From CAZECE01 sp964510525 (GTDB taxonomy: Bacteria; Pseudomonadota; Gammaproteobacteria; Pseudomonadales; JANQJO01), in assembly GCA_964510525.1 (NCBI GenBank), contig CAZECE010000071.1:1-64000 (forward strand): a stretch of 64,000 nucleotides of DNA, in the 5' to 3' direction. The notes beneath the pieces are model-generated. The model was not told where the DNA came from. It saw only the letters and a program-made list of their open reading frames with translations, and did no database searches. Position numbers and translations under genes: made by a program. Below are positions 8,469 through 16,155 of this stretch, piece after piece. Position 1 is the stretch's first letter. Each line of letters starts with the position of its first letter.

Positions 8469-10115
8469 ATGAGCAGCCCACCCATCATTCCGCCGAACGG
8501 CCCTTCGATACAGGCCACAATATTAAACACCCAAAACCCGGCCATTCCATCTCATAACAAGCCGATTCAATCTGGCATTCAGCTATACCAGCAAAACAGC
8601 CCACAACCAACAGCCAACTCCACTGCAAACCCAGCAGTCGCCAGCCTAGTAGCCACTGTAATAGATATCAAACCTACCATTAGTCAGTACAATACCCCAG
8701 AATTTGGAAGACAGTATCAATTACTCCTCCGAGTGCTGCAACAAAATATCTGGCTAAGTAGCGAGGTACCGGTAAATAAAGGAAATCGGTTATTGTTGCT
8801 GCAAGCATCTCCCAGCAGGTGGGTCCTCAGCTCCGCCGAATACGCGAATAATGCCTTACAGTTGATGACCCAAAACGCCTCAAAAGAAGTTACACATGAA
8901 TACAACACAATCAATCAATTTGCGGCTAAACAATTTTACCACTTCCTAAATACAAACAGCCTATCCAATGATCGACTGTTAGACATGCTATACAAATTCA
9001 AACATCAGGTTTTATCGGTGGTCAACCACAGCCCAGATAAAACACCTTATATCCAAAGCCTGCTAATGATCACATCTCAAATAGATCAAGTGCTGTCTAA
9101 CGCTTTAACCCCTACCAATCTTTCTTGGCAAAGAATACAGCAAAGTCTACAAAATTCAGGCCTGTTACTGCATGCGAATTTGTCTAAAAAGGGCGTTATC
9201 TTACAAGCTCAAGAGCCAGCGCAAGACCCAGCCGAACATGCGTTGCGCAAAGTCTTGCACGCTGACTTTCAAGCCCAACTGTTTAAGCTTAAAAATACAT
9301 TAAACACGCAAATTTCAGAGTGGAACGCATTTCGAAATCACCTAGAAGCACAAACCCAGCAAAACGGGCTTAATTCACCACTCTACCCTGAAACGCTGAT
9401 GCGGTTGACGGAGAAGCTGCTAAATGACCTAACTCTCCCACCCAAAGGCCCTAACAACACGGCAACCAGTAACTCTTCAACAAGTATCGGGACATCAACA
9501 CCTTCGAACAACACAACGACACTAAACCCTTTCTTTTTTCCCCCAACAAGCTTACCCAACACCCATCAAACAAAGGCATCGAAAGACCCTATTGAATCCT
9601 TGCTGAAATTCTTCAAAAGCCAGATAGAAAGAAGCATCAACCGGATTCACAGCAACCAATTAACCACTCTTTTAAACAACGCCTCGCAATCAACCGGAGG
9701 TCTAGATCAGACTGCCGTAAAGCATCCTCAACCATTATTATGGGAAATTCCACTTTATACCGATGGTCAAATTTTTCCGTTAAGAATCATGGTTGATCAA
9801 GAGAAACCCGAACAACCGACAGATCAAAGCGCCATAATGGAAAAATGTTGGCGCTTCTTACTCAATTTTGATTTAGGGTCAATCGGAATCATCTTCGTCC
9901 AAGGCTGGTTAATTGACAAGGCATTAAACCTGACGTTTTTGTCAAACACACCCACAATACTTAAAGTCATCAACCAGAACCTAACCGCGATCACCACGCC
10001 TCTGCAAGCAGCAGGCATTGAGCTCAATAGCGACATTGAAACGCACCTGTATTCTGATATTGAAGAGGTGCTGAGCCCATTTTCAACCGTGCATCATGAA
10101 TGGGTAAAAACATGA
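8469..10115 (+). CDS. FliK-like protein (flagellar hook-length control family, C-terminal domain)
   Basis: 548 residues. The N-terminal ~370 residues are rich in Asn, Gln, Ser, Thr and Pro with little order, as in FliK ruler proteins. The C-terminal ~130 residues (LLWEIPLYTDGQIFPLRIMV onward) resemble the FliK C-terminal domain, which contacts the FlhB export switch. The partner gene overlapping its stop by ATGA encodes an FhlB-like protein, which supports this reading. The start is set at 8469 (MSSPPIIPPNG), because a longer frame from 8298 would run antisense through ccmA. The canonical fliK that often precedes fliL is not in this window, so this could be a paralogue or the only copy. Confidence 0.7.
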   Translation: MSSPPIIPPNGPSIQATILNTQNPAIPSHNKPIQSGIQLYQQNSPQPTANSTANPAVASLVATVIDIKPTISQYNTPEFGRQYQLLLRVLQQNIWLSSEVPVNKGNRLLLLQASPSRWVLSSAEYANNALQLMTQNASKEVTHEYNTINQFAAKQFYHFLNTNSLSNDRLLDMLYKFKHQVLSVVNHSPDKTPYIQSLLMITSQIDQVLSNALTPTNLSWQRIQQSLQNSGLLLHANLSKKGVILQAQEPAQDPAEHALRKVLHADFQAQLFKLKNTLNTQISEWNAFRNHLEAQTQQNGLNSPLYPETLMRLTEKLLNDLTLPPKGPNNTATSNSSTSIGTSTPSNNTTTLNPFFFPPTSLPNTHQTKASKDPIESLLKFFKSQIERSINRIHSNQLTTLLNNASQSTGGLDQTAVKHPQPLLWEIPLYTDGQIFPLRIMVDQEKPEQPTDQSAIMEKCWRFLLNFDLGSIGIIFVQGWLIDKALNLTFLSNTPTILKVINQNLTAITTPLQAAGIELNSDIETHLYSDIEEVLSPFSTVHHEWVKT

Positions 10116-10393
10116 ATGACTCACCTGAAACACCGCAAACTAACCCCCGTCAAGCCGTCAGTCTTGAGTATGACGGCGAGTCTGCTCCTACGTTAACGGC
10201 ATCTGCAGAAGGCGATTTAGCCGATGAAATCATTCGAATTGCAAAAGAACATGAAGTCCCCATTTACGAGAATCAATCCTTAGTGGATTTACTTCGAAAA
10301 ATGGAGATCGGAGATGAGATTCCAAAAGAGCTGTACTTAATCATTGCTCAGTTAATTGCCTTTGTTTATCAAATCAAAGGCAAAGTGCCATAG
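10112..10393 (+). CDS. FhlB/FlhB-like export-switch C-terminal domain protein
   Basis: 93 residues matching only the part of FlhB that follows the autocleavage site: AVSLEYDGESAPTLTAS, LADEIIRIAKEHEVPIYE, then LLRKMEIGDEIPKELYLIIAQLIAFVY. It has no membrane helices and no NPTH motif. Stand-alone copies of this domain (FhlB) can substitute for or modulate the C-terminal half of FlhB in type III flagellar export. The ATG at 10112 overlaps the stop of the FliK-like gene; an earlier in-frame ATG at 10100 would lie inside that gene. A full FlhB is also encoded in the window. Confidence 0.85.
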   Translation: MNDSPETPQTNPRQAVSLEYDGESAPTLTASAEGDLADEIIRIAKEHEVPIYENQSLVDLLRKMEIGDEIPKELYLIIAQLIAFVYQIKGKVP

Positions 10394-10444
10394 AGCTTGC
10401 CAAAAAGACCAACAAAGGCAAAAAAAGTAAAAAAGTGTAACGGG

Positions 10445-10897
10445 TTATAACGTGCCTGAATGCGCCACTTGGAAATCAACCGGTAAATCCGACGCCATCC
10501 AAGCATAATAACCATCCCGGAAGAAATAAACGTTTTCATAACCCCAGCTGGCCGCAAAATAACTGGCCATGGCAGCGCTGGGGGCCAACGCACTGTCACA
10601 GTAGAATACCAGTGGCGTATCTTTTTCTAATTCATCAGATACGTACAAGATAACAAACATATCGTCGTTAAAATCTAGATTAACCGCATTTTGAATGTGG
10701 CCCATAGACCAAGTTGCCGGATCTCGTACATCCACAAACACCGCACCTTCTTGATGCAAACGATGGGCTTCGACTAAATTGATCGTGGTGGCACCTGAAA
10801 TATCATGTGGCGCTTCTGCAGCCACATTCCATACGGCCCCAAAAATTAAAACAAAACAGGCAAATAGACGGACAACCCCAAAAGTAACACTCTGCAT
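10445..10897 (-). CDS. Exported single-domain rhodanese
   Basis: 150 residues. An N-terminal signal peptide (about residues 5-27, ending near NVAAEA) precedes one rhodanese domain with the VFVDVRDP strand (about 53-60) and the active-site cysteine at position 100 in YCDSALAPSA. The domain should carry a persulfide and act in the periplasm or on the outer face of the membrane. The substrate is unknown. The gene lies downstream of the ThDP enzyme on the same strand, but a hairpin and palindrome in the spacer suggest separate transcription. It converges with the FhlB-like gene. Confidence 0.85.
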   Translation of the reverse strand: MQSVTFGVVRLFACFVLIFGAVWNVAAEAPHDISGATTINLVEAHRLHQEGAVFVDVRDPATWSMGHIQNAVNLDFNDDMFVILYVSDELEKDTPLVFYCDSALAPSAAMASYFAASWGYENVYFFRDGYYAWMASDLPVDFQVAHSGTL

Positions 10898-10939
10898 TCT
10901 GCAACAACCTTAATACTGAATACCAATATCAAAATAAGA

Positions 10940-10960
10940 TTGGAGATGGTATTTCTCCAA
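10940..10960 (-). terminator. Hairpin after the ThDP enzyme gene
   Basis: TTGGAGA (10940-10946) pairs with TCTCCAA (10954-10960) with a 7-base loop. On the minus strand the stem is followed by TCTTATTTTGATATT, a T-rich run as in a factor-independent terminator. It lies about 80 bases past the stop of the ThDP enzyme. Confidence 0.45.
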
Positions 10961-10963
10961 CCC

Positions 10964-10975
10964 ACTGAATTCAGT
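10964..10975. promoter_or_regulatory. 12-bp perfect palindrome ahead of the rhodanese gene
   Basis: ACTGAATTCAGT is a perfect palindrome 67 bases upstream of the rhodanese start. A further copy of TACTGAAT lies at 10914-10921, facing ATTCAGTA at 10969-10976. It could be an operator or part of a larger stem. No bound regulator is known. Confidence 0.35.
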
Positions 10976-11038
10976 ATAGGTTATATTTCGATCATACAGA
11001 TTATTATTAAGCCAAACGAAAACTTTTTAGACTTTTAT

Positions 11039-12994
11039 TTATTGCTTACCATGACGCAATGAGTTGACACGATCCCCTAAAGGAGGAGGAACTTCTGGGT
11101 CTATTCTGACATCCAGTAAAACAGGACCGCCAGCGTTCAGCAAACCCTCAAAATCAAACTTATACAAATCATCCACAGTATCCAGATTAACGCCTTTGAC
11201 GCCTACAGCCTCGGCCATTTGTGCGAAATTAACGCGAGGTAATTCATGAGCGATGGATTCCGAGCCCGCCATACGCTGACCATGCTTTACTGTACCCAAG
11301 CTACTGTCATTGAGCACCACAAAAATAACGTTCAAATTAGCCTCTGCTGCAACCGTAATCTCCTGGCCATTCATTAAAAAAGCACCATCGCCCGTCACGC
11401 ACAAAACTGGTTGATTGGGTCTCGCCATGGCCGCACCAACAGCTGCTCCGATCGCCCATCCCATAGAGGCATACCGCAACTCGACTAGAAATAAGTTCGC
11501 CAGATCGACGTTCTTAGGCTTGTGATGAAAACACCAAAGGTTAATTCCCCACAACATGCTGTTGCCGTTGTCCAACGTAATAATGGAATTGGCAGGTAAA
11601 TATTGGTTTAAGATTCCATATAATTGGCTTGGAGGAATGGTTTCATTAATACTGCAATAATGACTAACACTGGATGGAACCGACAGCTGAGCCGGCTCAC
11701 AAGACGTTTTATTTTCGGTAATGTCATCACAACGATGTATGCCGCGGATCAACAAGGCTTCATGAATGGGTTGGACATAATCTTTGCGATGTTGACTGAG
11801 CGGCTGTTCTCTCAGCTCACCAATGAGCCACGACAGGGTATCTCTCAACGACCCCAGCACTTTTAATTGCGCTTGACTAGGCAGCTCTAACAGCTCTGGA
11901 ATCTCAGCCAGCTGAATGAGCTTTTGAGTGAAAATGGCCTTGGTTTGCCAGCCATTCGTGGAGACTTCATCAACGTCAGTTCCAATACCAAGAATGATAT
12001 CCCAACCTTGAGAGTCAAGCATTTCCACCATACCTTTGTGGCCCGCCATACCAAATACACCCACATAATTTGGATGATTCGTTGGCACATAGCCTTTACC
12101 CATAGGCGTTACGATGACCGGCCAACGCAAACGTTCAGCCAGTTCCAAAATCAAATCAACGCATCCCTGCGCGTAAGCCCCAACCCAAATAACCCCTTTA
12201 GCAGGCACTTTGGAGAGCGTGTTCGGGGGAACGATTGCTGAAAAAAGTCGTTTTTTTACAGGCAAATCAGCAACCACTTTTGGCTTTAAAATCGGTAGAA
12301 AATTCCCGTGATCAGGTAACAAGGATATCTCTTGATCTAAAATATCTCTTGGTATAGAGAGATGCACAGGACCAGGATTGGGACCAAACGCTTTGCTTAG
12401 CGCCCGTACCAATTTAGAAATCATCTGATCTTTTGAGCTAACCAACGTGTTGTAACGCGTGCAACTTTCAAAAACTTTTATTAGATCAACACCGCCACCA
12501 CAAGCCGACTCTTGCAGCGCCCCGGATCCAAAGCTGTTCAGTGACGTTTGAGCTGTCACAATTAACATGGGCACGTAATTCATATAAGCAGCACAGACGC
12601 CCGTCAACGCATTCGTCGCTCCTGGCCCTGTAGTTGTACAAACAACCCCCAACTTCCCACTGAGCCGAGCATAACCATGTGCCATAAAAACGGCACCGGC
12701 TTCATGACGTGAAGAGATATGCTGGACCCCACCAGGCAGGCGCTCTGACTCCGCAATGGCATTGTAAAAAGGCTCAATGTTGCCACCGGGAATACCGAAC
12801 ACATATTGTACACCAAGTCTTTCTATACAATTTACGATAAATTGGCTGCAGGTCAGCTTTAATAGCTGGGGTACTTCTGATTGGCTGTACTGAGGTTTCA
12901 AATGATGGGAAGAATTGGCGTTAAAACGCAGCTTAGCATTTTCCGGCGTTAAATCGCCTCCAAACTGCGGCTGAGATTTTTCTATAATCTCCAT
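11039..12994 (-). CDS. Acetolactate-synthase-like thiamine diphosphate enzyme, substrate unknown
   Basis: 651 residues, longer than catabolic or biosynthetic acetolactate synthases because of an N-terminal extension of about 45 residues and an insert before the C-terminal domain. Order: PYR domain with IPGGNIEPFYNA and the cofactor-activating Glu in SSRHEAGAVFMAHGYAR, a central domain (about 255-395), and a PP domain with the ThDP motif running from GDGAFLMNGQEI to VVLND. It should bind ThDP and Mg2+ and act on a 2-oxo acid or aldehyde. No small regulatory subunit gene (ilvN/ilvH) and no branched-chain pathway genes adjoin it, so it is probably not the housekeeping IlvB. AGGG lies 10 bases before the ATG. 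It diverges from the DUF4282 gene across a region with phased palindromes. Confidence 0.8.
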   Translation of the reverse strand: MEIIEKSQPQFGGDLTPENAKLRFNANSSHHLKPQYSQSEVPQLLKLTCSQFIVNCIERLGVQYVFGIPGGNIEPFYNAIAESERLPGGVQHISSRHEAGAVFMAHGYARLSGKLGVVCTTTGPGATNALTGVCAAYMNYVPMLIVTAQTSLNSFGSGALQESACGGGVDLIKVFESCTRYNTLVSSKDQMISKLVRALSKAFGPNPGPVHLSIPRDILDQEISLLPDHGNFLPILKPKVVADLPVKKRLFSAIVPPNTLSKVPAKGVIWVGAYAQGCVDLILELAERLRWPVIVTPMGKGYVPTNHPNYVGVFGMAGHKGMVEMLDSQGWDIILGIGTDVDEVSTNGWQTKAIFTQKLIQLAEIPELLELPSQAQLKVLGSLRDTLSWLIGELREQPLSQHRKDYVQPIHEALLIRGIHRCDDITENKTSCEPAQLSVPSSVSHYCSINETIPPSQLYGILNQYLPANSIITLDNGNSMLWGINLWCFHHKPKNVDLANLFLVELRYASMGWAIGAAVGAAMARPNQPVLCVTGDGAFLMNGQEITVAAEANLNVIFVVLNDSSLGTVKHGQRMAGSESIAHELPRVNFAQMAEAVGVKGVNLDTVDDLYKFDFEGLLNAGGPVLLDVRIDPEVPPPLGDRVNSLRHGKQ

Positions 12995-13389
12995 ATATTG
13001 ATATCCCTATCTTTCAATCCAAGTTTTCGTAAAGTAAAACTTATGGCACCATCCTGGCACTCAATTCACCAATCAAAAAGCTATAAATAAGCTTCGAAAT
13101 TGATTATTTTGTTATAGCGAATATCCAACAGATTCCCTGTACTTGTAAAGCACTTTATTGTAAAAAAAAAGAACTATTTTAAGTCGAGTTGACGACGTTA
13201 AAGTCCCGCCTTTCTTTATAACAATGTTTTATAAAAAATTTTCCTGGTTTTATAAAACATTTATCCCGGTTTTATAAAAAGATTATCCCGTTTACAATGC
13301 CGGGGATCATACGCCTGACTAAGCACACAATAAGCTACTGGATAGGCACTCTTTCAAAATTTATTTACCAGAAAGGCCAGGAAGACGCC
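12995..13389. other. Divergent promoter region between the ThDP enzyme and DUF4282 genes
   Basis: 395 AT-rich bases without a supported gene. They hold the promoters for both genes, and in the right half an array of three TTTTATAAAA palindromes. Near 13174-13187 there is also GTCGAGTTGACGAC, an imperfect inverted repeat. An open frame from 13297 into the DUF4282 gene is possible but lacks a ribosome binding site. Confidence 0.6.
13226..13279. promoter_or_regulatory. Three phased GTTTTATAAAA palindromic sites
   Basis: GTTTTATAAAA occurs at 13226-13236, 13247-13257 and 13269-13279, so successive sites start 21 and 22 bases apart, about two helical turns. The TTTTATAAAA core is self-complementary. 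Between the cores, TTTATCCCG and GATTATCCCG are also related. This is the layout of a cooperatively bound operator. The array lies 285-232 bases upstream of the ThDP gene start and 164-111 upstream of the DUF4282 start. Confidence 0.6.
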
Positions 13390-13971
13390 ATGCAAGCCCA
13401 ATCTGCCGAACAAGAACCAGCGATTCAATCCGCATCAGAGCACCCTGCGATACACTCAACAACACCTTCATTTTTCCAGTCTTCTTGGTCCTTTTTAACC
13501 GAGCTGTTTGATTTTCAATTTAAAGAAGTCATGACCGTCAAAATGCTGCCTCTTATTTACGGCGTTGCGATTCTCTCCATCGCGGCCACGACTTTATATT
13601 TAGGAATACACGCAGCACTGACGTCTTACTTGCTCGGCATTGTTTACTGCGCATTCATCGCACCCGTGTTTTTTATTTTCAGTATCTCAGCCGTTAGAAC
13701 AACGTTAGAATTTTTCTCCGCGCTTTTTTCTGTACAGCACCAGATGCAAAAAATGAACATGTCAATGGAAATCATTGGTAGTCAACTGAAAAAAATGAAC
13801 GAAAACACCACCAGTATGGAAACCCATACAGCCACCATGGCTGAAACCTTAAACGAGCTCAACGGTGTTACGGATAAAATTCCTTTTTTCAAAAAACCCA
13901 AAAAAACCAACAAGCACCTAAGCTGGGCTGAAGCCCCTTTAAAAGACCACTTAAATAATACAGCGGAGTAA
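13390..13971 (+). CDS. DUF4282 family inner-membrane protein
   Basis: 193 residues. A Gln/Ala-rich head of about 35 residues precedes LFDFQFKEVMTVKMLPLIYG, the entry to the DUF4282 domain. Two transmembrane helices follow (about residues 57-80 and 85-110), then FSISAVRTTLEF, and then a long amphipathic or coiled region rich in Met, Gln and Glu with a basic tail. The function of the domain is unknown. AGGAAG lies six bases before the ATG at 13390 and decides the start over an earlier ATG at 13297. The dUTPase gene begins 8 bases after the stop, so the two are probably co-transcribed. Confidence 0.8.
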   Translation: MQAQSAEQEPAIQSASEHPAIHSTTPSFFQSSWSFLTELFDFQFKEVMTVKMLPLIYGVAILSIAATTLYLGIHAALTSYLLGIVYCAFIAPVFFIFSISAVRTTLEFFSALFSVQHQMQKMNMSMEIIGSQLKKMNENTTSMETHTATMAETLNELNGVTDKIPFFKKPKKTNKHLSWAEAPLKDHLNNTAE

Positions 13972-13979
13972 TTCAAATC

Positions 13980-14624
13980 ATGACCACCTCATTACATAAC
14001 AAACAATTAGCTGCAATGCTGCAAATGCAAGACAACATCAACCAACGTATTCACTCAGCTTGGCGTGATCAACAACATCCTTGGTACCGCGCCATTTGGG
14101 TCGAATGCGCAGAGCTGATGGACCACCAAGGCTGGAAGTGGTGGAAAAAACAAACACCCAATATGGAACAAATACAACTCGAACTCGTTGACATATGGCA
14201 TTTTGGCTTAAGTGATCTACTACAAAGAGATCCCTTAATAACAGAGAAAGAAAAATTAGATGCGTTATCTTTAACGCCCAATAGCCCACACAGCTACTCC
14301 GACTTTTTAACCGGCATTGAGCACTTTGCAAATTTAACCCTTCAAACAAAACAATTTTCGGCACCCCATTTTTTTGGATTATGTCAGCAAACCAATTTAA
14401 CATTTGAAGCGCTATATCAGCTTTATATTAGTAAAAACGTATTGAATTTATTTCGACAAGACCATGGCTACCAGTCAGGGGAATACCAAAAAAACTGGTC
14501 CGGCAAAGAGGACAATGAACATCTCAGTGAGATCGTTGCTCTTCACCAAAATACAGAAGGTGATTGGCAAAAGATCATTTACGCTGAATTACAAACAAGA
14601 TATGAAACTCAATGTTCAGCCTAA
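13980..14624 (+). CDS. Dimeric dUTP diphosphatase (dUTPase_2, MazG-like fold)
   Basis: 214 residues of the all-helical dimeric dUTPase family, unrelated to the trimeric Dut. The metal-binding signatures are clear: WVECAELMDHQGWKWWK with Glu42, Glu45 and Asp48, and ELVDIWHFGLSD with Glu68 and Asp71. It hydrolyses dUTP to dUMP and diphosphate, which keeps uracil out of DNA and supplies dTMP synthesis. It lies directly after the DUF4282 gene, with CGGAG about 12 bases upstream of its ATG, and converges with murB. Confidence 0.9.
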   Translation: MTTSLHNKQLAAMLQMQDNINQRIHSAWRDQQHPWYRAIWVECAELMDHQGWKWWKKQTPNMEQIQLELVDIWHFGLSDLLQRDPLITEKEKLDALSLTPNSPHSYSDFLTGIEHFANLTLQTKQFSAPHFFGLCQQTNLTFEALYQLYISKNVLNLFRQDHGYQSGEYQKNWSGKEDNEHLSEIVALHQNTEGDWQKIIYAELQTRYETQCSA

Positions 14625-14641
14625 CCATTAGTTCAGCCTAA
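14614..14641. repeat. 11-bp direct repeat across the dUTPase/murB 3' ends
   Basis: GTTCAGCCTAA occurs at 14614-14624 (the last codons and stop of the dUTPase) and again at 14631-14641 (running into the murB stop), 17 bases apart. It is probably a local duplication. Confidence 0.6.
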
Positions 14642-15675
14642 AAATCGCCACCCCAAACATCGGGTTCAGGCAATAAACGAACGCCCAATGTCTGCCAAAC
14701 ACTGTGTTGAATCGATTGAACCAACTCGATCAACTCTTTAGCCGTACCATTATTAGGGTTCACTAAGACCAAGGCGTGATCTTGGTGAACCTGAAAGCCC
14801 CCCACCGCCTGACCTTTCCAACCACACAACTCGATTAAGCGACCTGCTGCTAACTTCACCTTGCTCGAAGAGACTTTAAACCCCTTAACGGCCGGTTGAA
14901 GCGCTTGCAGCTCATGAAAAAAATCAACTGACACCAACGGGTTTTTAAAAAAACTGCCCACATTAGGCAGCACGTTTGGATCCGGTAATTTTTTACGCCG
15001 TATGTCAATAACCGCTTCAAATACAGATCCGAGACTGACAGCACGGTCTTTTTGGGCAAACCAAGTTTGCACATCGGGATAATCCACTTGCGGCTGAAAT
15101 CGCTTGCGACAAGCAAGCACCACGTTGAGTACCAGCCATTGATCACGATACTCTTCGAGCTTAAACACGCTGTTTCTATACTCAAGCTGGCAGTCATCTT
15201 TCGAAAAAACACGCGTTTGACCTGTTTTTAAATGCAAAGCCTCAACTTGAACCAAACCATCCGACAGCTCCACCCCATACGCCCCAATGTTCTGAATCGG
15301 CGCCGCCCCAACAGTACCCGGAATCAAAGCCAGATTTTCATAACCAGACAGCCCTTGATTCACCGTAAAACAAACCCAGTCATGCCAAGCCAAGCCCGCC
15401 CCCACCCGAAAGGTGGCCGAATTCGCTGTTTCAGTCACTTTTTGAATCGATGAGTTATTCAGCTGAATCACAACCTGATCCAAATCCCCCAACAAGACCA
15501 AGTTACTTCCGCCACCCAACACCTTAACGCCGTGCTTGTGAATGAGCGCTCTAAACTCTTCTGTTGCAAACACATCCACAGATTGCGACGCAACGAAGTA
15601 ATGAGCGCGACACGGCATATTGAACGTATTAAGTGCTTTTAGAGAATAGGAATGCTGCAAATTACGATCAAGCAT
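14638..15675 (-). CDS. murB: UDP-N-acetylenolpyruvoylglucosamine reductase MurB
   Basis: 345 residues, close to the E. coli enzyme. FAD-binding features include LGGGSNLVLLGD and IPGTVGAAPIQNIGAYGVE. The catalytic serine lies in VGSFFKNPLV and the catalytic glutamate in LLPEPDVWG near the C-terminus. MurB reduces the enolpyruvyl group with NADPH to make UDP-MurNAc for peptidoglycan. The ATG at 15675 overlaps the end of the phosphatase gene by 8 bases; an upstream in-frame ATG at 15693 lies further inside it. It is the last gene of the minus-strand block. Confidence 0.95.
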   Translation of the reverse strand: MLDRNLQHSYSLKALNTFNMPCRAHYFVASQSVDVFATEEFRALIHKHGVKVLGGGSNLVLLGDLDQVVIQLNNSSIQKVTETANSATFRVGAGLAWHDWVCFTVNQGLSGYENLALIPGTVGAAPIQNIGAYGVELSDGLVQVEALHLKTGQTRVFSKDDCQLEYRNSVFKLEEYRDQWLVLNVVLACRKRFQPQVDYPDVQTWFAQKDRAVSLGSVFEAVIDIRRKKLPDPNVLPNVGSFFKNPLVSVDFFHELQALQPAVKGFKVSSSKVKLAAGRLIELCGWKGQAVGGFQVHQDHALVLVNPNNGTAKELIELVQSIQHSVWQTLGVRLLPEPDVWGGDF

Positions 15676-16150
15676 CGCGTACGATCGACGCAATCAAATG
15701 ATCCACGCCCCGTTCAATCAGATCAATAACACGCTCAAAGTCAGCCTCTCCCCCTTGATAAGGATCCGGCACATCCAGCACATCCATTTCAGGCACCCCC
15801 TGCAAAAACAGTCGCGGCTGAGCAGCAACGCCACTGGCGCCAGGAGCACCCGTACCTGACAAGGACAGCAAATCATGTAAATTAGAATGATCCATGGCCA
15901 AGACGTGCTGAAACGTCATGAAATCATCTGGCACCACTTGGCGCGCACGAAGCGATCCTAATGAATAGCCTCTGGCCTTTCCAGCCGCTTGCGCCCGCTG
16001 ATCCGGCGCTCTTCCGATGTGCCAATCACCCGTACCCGCCGAATCAACCTCCACCCAATCCAACTTTAACTGCTCTAACTTGAATCGCATCACGGCTTCA
16101 GCGGTCGGAGAACGGCAAATATTGCCCAAACACACAAATAAAACGCGCAT
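15668..16150 (-). CDS. Low-molecular-weight protein tyrosine phosphatase
   Basis: 160 residues with the P-loop CLGNICRS at positions 7-14 (nucleophile Cys7, Arg13) and the general acid Asp129 in VPDPYQ. The cytoplasmic enzyme removes phosphate from tyrosine residues. In related bacteria the gene between the lpxK/kdsB cluster and murB is of this family, and Wzb-type members control polysaccharide export kinases. No tyrosine kinase gene is nearby. It starts 5 bases after the lpxK stop. Confidence 0.9.
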   Translation of the reverse strand: MRVLFVCLGNICRSPTAEAVMRFKLEQLKLDWVEVDSAGTGDWHIGRAPDQRAQAAGKARGYSLGSLRARQVVPDDFMTFQHVLAMDHSNLHDLLSLSGTGAPGASGVAAQPRLFLQGVPEMDVLDVPDPYQGGEADFERVIDLIERGVDHLIASIVRDA

Positions 16151-16155
16151 GCTGA

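Noticed and set aside
10394..10444. Possible terminator (TTGCC/GGCAA) between the FhlB-like and rhodanese genes
   Set aside because: The stem is five bases with a 15-base loop, and the runs that follow do not fit a terminator on either strand.
13297..13389. Upstream in-frame ATG for the DUF4282 protein
   Set aside because: The ATG at 13390 has AGGAAG six bases upstream, while the upstream one has none and adds a segment without family match.
16151..16155. Room for kdsB or a small ycaR-like gene between lpxK and the phosphatase
   Set aside because: Only five bases separate the two genes.
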